Assembly: GCA_900551515.1 (NCBI GenBank)
Contig: URWH01000095.1
Location: forward strand, 1 to 7,106
Origin: an uncultured Porphyromonadaceae bacterium
GTDB lineage: Bacteria > Bacteroidota > Bacteroidia > Bacteroidales > Muribaculaceae
Reading direction: 5' to 3'
DNA length: 7,106 nucleotides
In this document: positions 6,419 through 7,106 of the stretch, in pieces
How the letters are laid out: every line of letters starts with the position of its first letter
How positions within the stretch are numbered: position 1 is the first letter of the stretch
Made by a program: the position numbers and the translations under genes
The notes under the pieces: model-generated
What the model was told of the DNA's origin: nothing
What the model saw: only the letters and a program-made list of their open reading frames with translations
Databases searched by the model: none

Positions 6419-6919
6419 ATGAATCCCGACAAAACAAAGATCACAACCGAAACCTATCGTCTGACTCCGGCCGTCTATTTCCGCATAACGGCCGGAGCCA
6501 TGCTACCTGCCGTTTTGGGATCAGCCGCAATCGCAGTCATTGCAGCATTCACTGTTGCACTGTTTTTTGATCTACGGCTGATATTCGTGGCGCTTATTCT
6601 GTTATTCCTAATCATTCCGATGTTTGTGGGACACATATACTATTCTCGTCTTCTCACCACAGACGCCATGTATGCCCTTACACCGAAACACGTCACAATC
6701 ATACCGGACCACACCATCACCGAAACATTCGAAAGTGCCGACAAAGCCAATACCCCGCCTCAACCACGCCAATGGGCCTGGTCTGAAATACACAGCATCG
6801 GCACAACCGGCAAGCACCTCACAATCCGGTTCAACAGCCAGCCCTATATGCTTATCTTACCTCTCTCGGCCGTAGAAGACAAAAACGCACTCCTATCCCT
6901 TACCGACATCTTCCGATAG
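6419..6919 (+). CDS. Small two-helix membrane protein, YcxB-like, 166 aa
   Basis: This is an inner-membrane protein with a short cytoplasmic N-terminus (residues 1-25), two adjacent transmembrane helices (about 28-50 and 53-74) joined by the short polar turn DLR, and a soluble C-terminal domain (about 77-166). The soluble part, with YALTPKHVTII, then WAWSEIHSIGTTGKHLTIRF and MLILPLSAV, has the beta-rich pattern of YcxB-like or PH-like domains, where a Trp followed by a polar 'SEI' segment is typical. That assignment is tentative. ATG 6419 starts 9 bases after the DUF1015 stop, which argues for translation from the same message. The codon choice looks slightly more AT-rich than in the upstream genes. 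Its function is unknown. Confidence 0.85.
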   Translation: MNPDKTKITTETYRLTPAVYFRITAGAMLPAVLGSAAIAVIAAFTVALFFDLRLIFVALILLFLIIPMFVGHIYYSRLLTTDAMYALTPKHVTIIPDHTITETFESADKANTPPQPRQWAWSEIHSIGTTGKHLTIRFNSQPYMLILPLSAVEDKNALLSLTDIFR

Positions 6920-7106
6920 CCCCGTCAACCATATCCGTATCAACGCATGACAATATCTTTCAGAATCATTCCCAACAGACTATCTTACCAATCACCGCAT
7001 AATTGACACTGCCGCAAACGACACCTGCACCCGGGATTATAGTGTTCATATGCGTAAATTAAAATACGAAGTGCGAAAACTCAGCCGCTGAGATTCTCCT
7101 CACTCC
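6920..7106. other. Non-coding tail of the window
   Basis: No convincing gene was found in these 187 bases. A near-match to the -7 element, TATCTTTC at 6954-6961, has C in place of the final G and no clear gene after it. A minus-strand frame entering from the window edge stops at 7081-7083 after seven codons (SEENLSG), so the end of a convergent gene cannot be excluded. Confidence 0.4.
7080..7092. terminator. Short hairpin, possible terminator fragment
   Basis: CTCAG (7080-7084) and CTGAG (7088-7092) pair perfectly around a CCG loop. There is no adjacent T tract on the plus strand; on the minus strand the hairpin is followed by TTTTCGC (complement of 7073-7079), which is a weak tract. It could be the terminator of a minus-strand gene entering from the right edge, or chance. 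Confidence 0.25.

Noticed and set aside
7006..7045. ACACT / AGTGT inverted repeat in the terminal intergenic region
   Set aside because: The arms are only 5 bases with a 30-base loop, which is expected by chance.
7081..7106. Possible C-terminal end of a minus-strand gene (SEENLSG then stop)
   Set aside because: Only seven codons are visible at the window edge, too few to call a gene.

Overview
The window looks like ordinary chromosomal sequence from a Bacteroidales bacterium, possibly of the Muribaculaceae/Prevotella-Bacteroides side. The evidence is threefold: three intergenic matches to the Bacteroidota housekeeping promoter -7 element (TAnnTTTG), a BACON-type domain on a lipoprotein whose mature N-terminus is Ser/Asp-rich, and Fur, PurA and DUF1015 proteins of the type seen in that order. 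The genus is inference; no rRNA or tRNA gene is present to anchor it.

Layout. (1) 31-495, minus strand: a small, arginine-rich hypothetical protein. (2) 496-703: a divergent intergenic region with a promoter facing each way and an inverted repeat between them. (3) 704-3187, plus strand: a Crp/Fnr-type regulator followed after 21 bases by a BACON-PDZ-S41 peptidase lipoprotein, probably one transcript. (4) 3188-3298: a short intergenic region with a degenerate heptamer tandem repeat, an AT-rich hairpin and the promoter for fur. (5) 3299-6919, plus strand: fur, purA, a DUF1015 protein and a small two-helix membrane protein, all in one direction with gaps of 73, 35 and 9 bases, plausibly a single unit because I see no second TAnnTTTG element before purA. 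(6) 6920-7106: non-coding as far as can be read, with a short hairpin at the very end.

How the genes relate. The first plus-strand unit pairs a one-component sensor/regulator with a cell-envelope protease. The second pairs a metal-responsive repressor with the first committed AMP-branch enzyme and two conserved genes of unknown role. No mobile element, CRISPR array, phage gene, defence system or RNA gene was seen. I found no convincing new biological system. The points worth a second look are the unresolved fur start relative to its promoter, the loss of cAMP-contact residues in the Crp-like protein, and the fur-purA-DUF1015 linkage.
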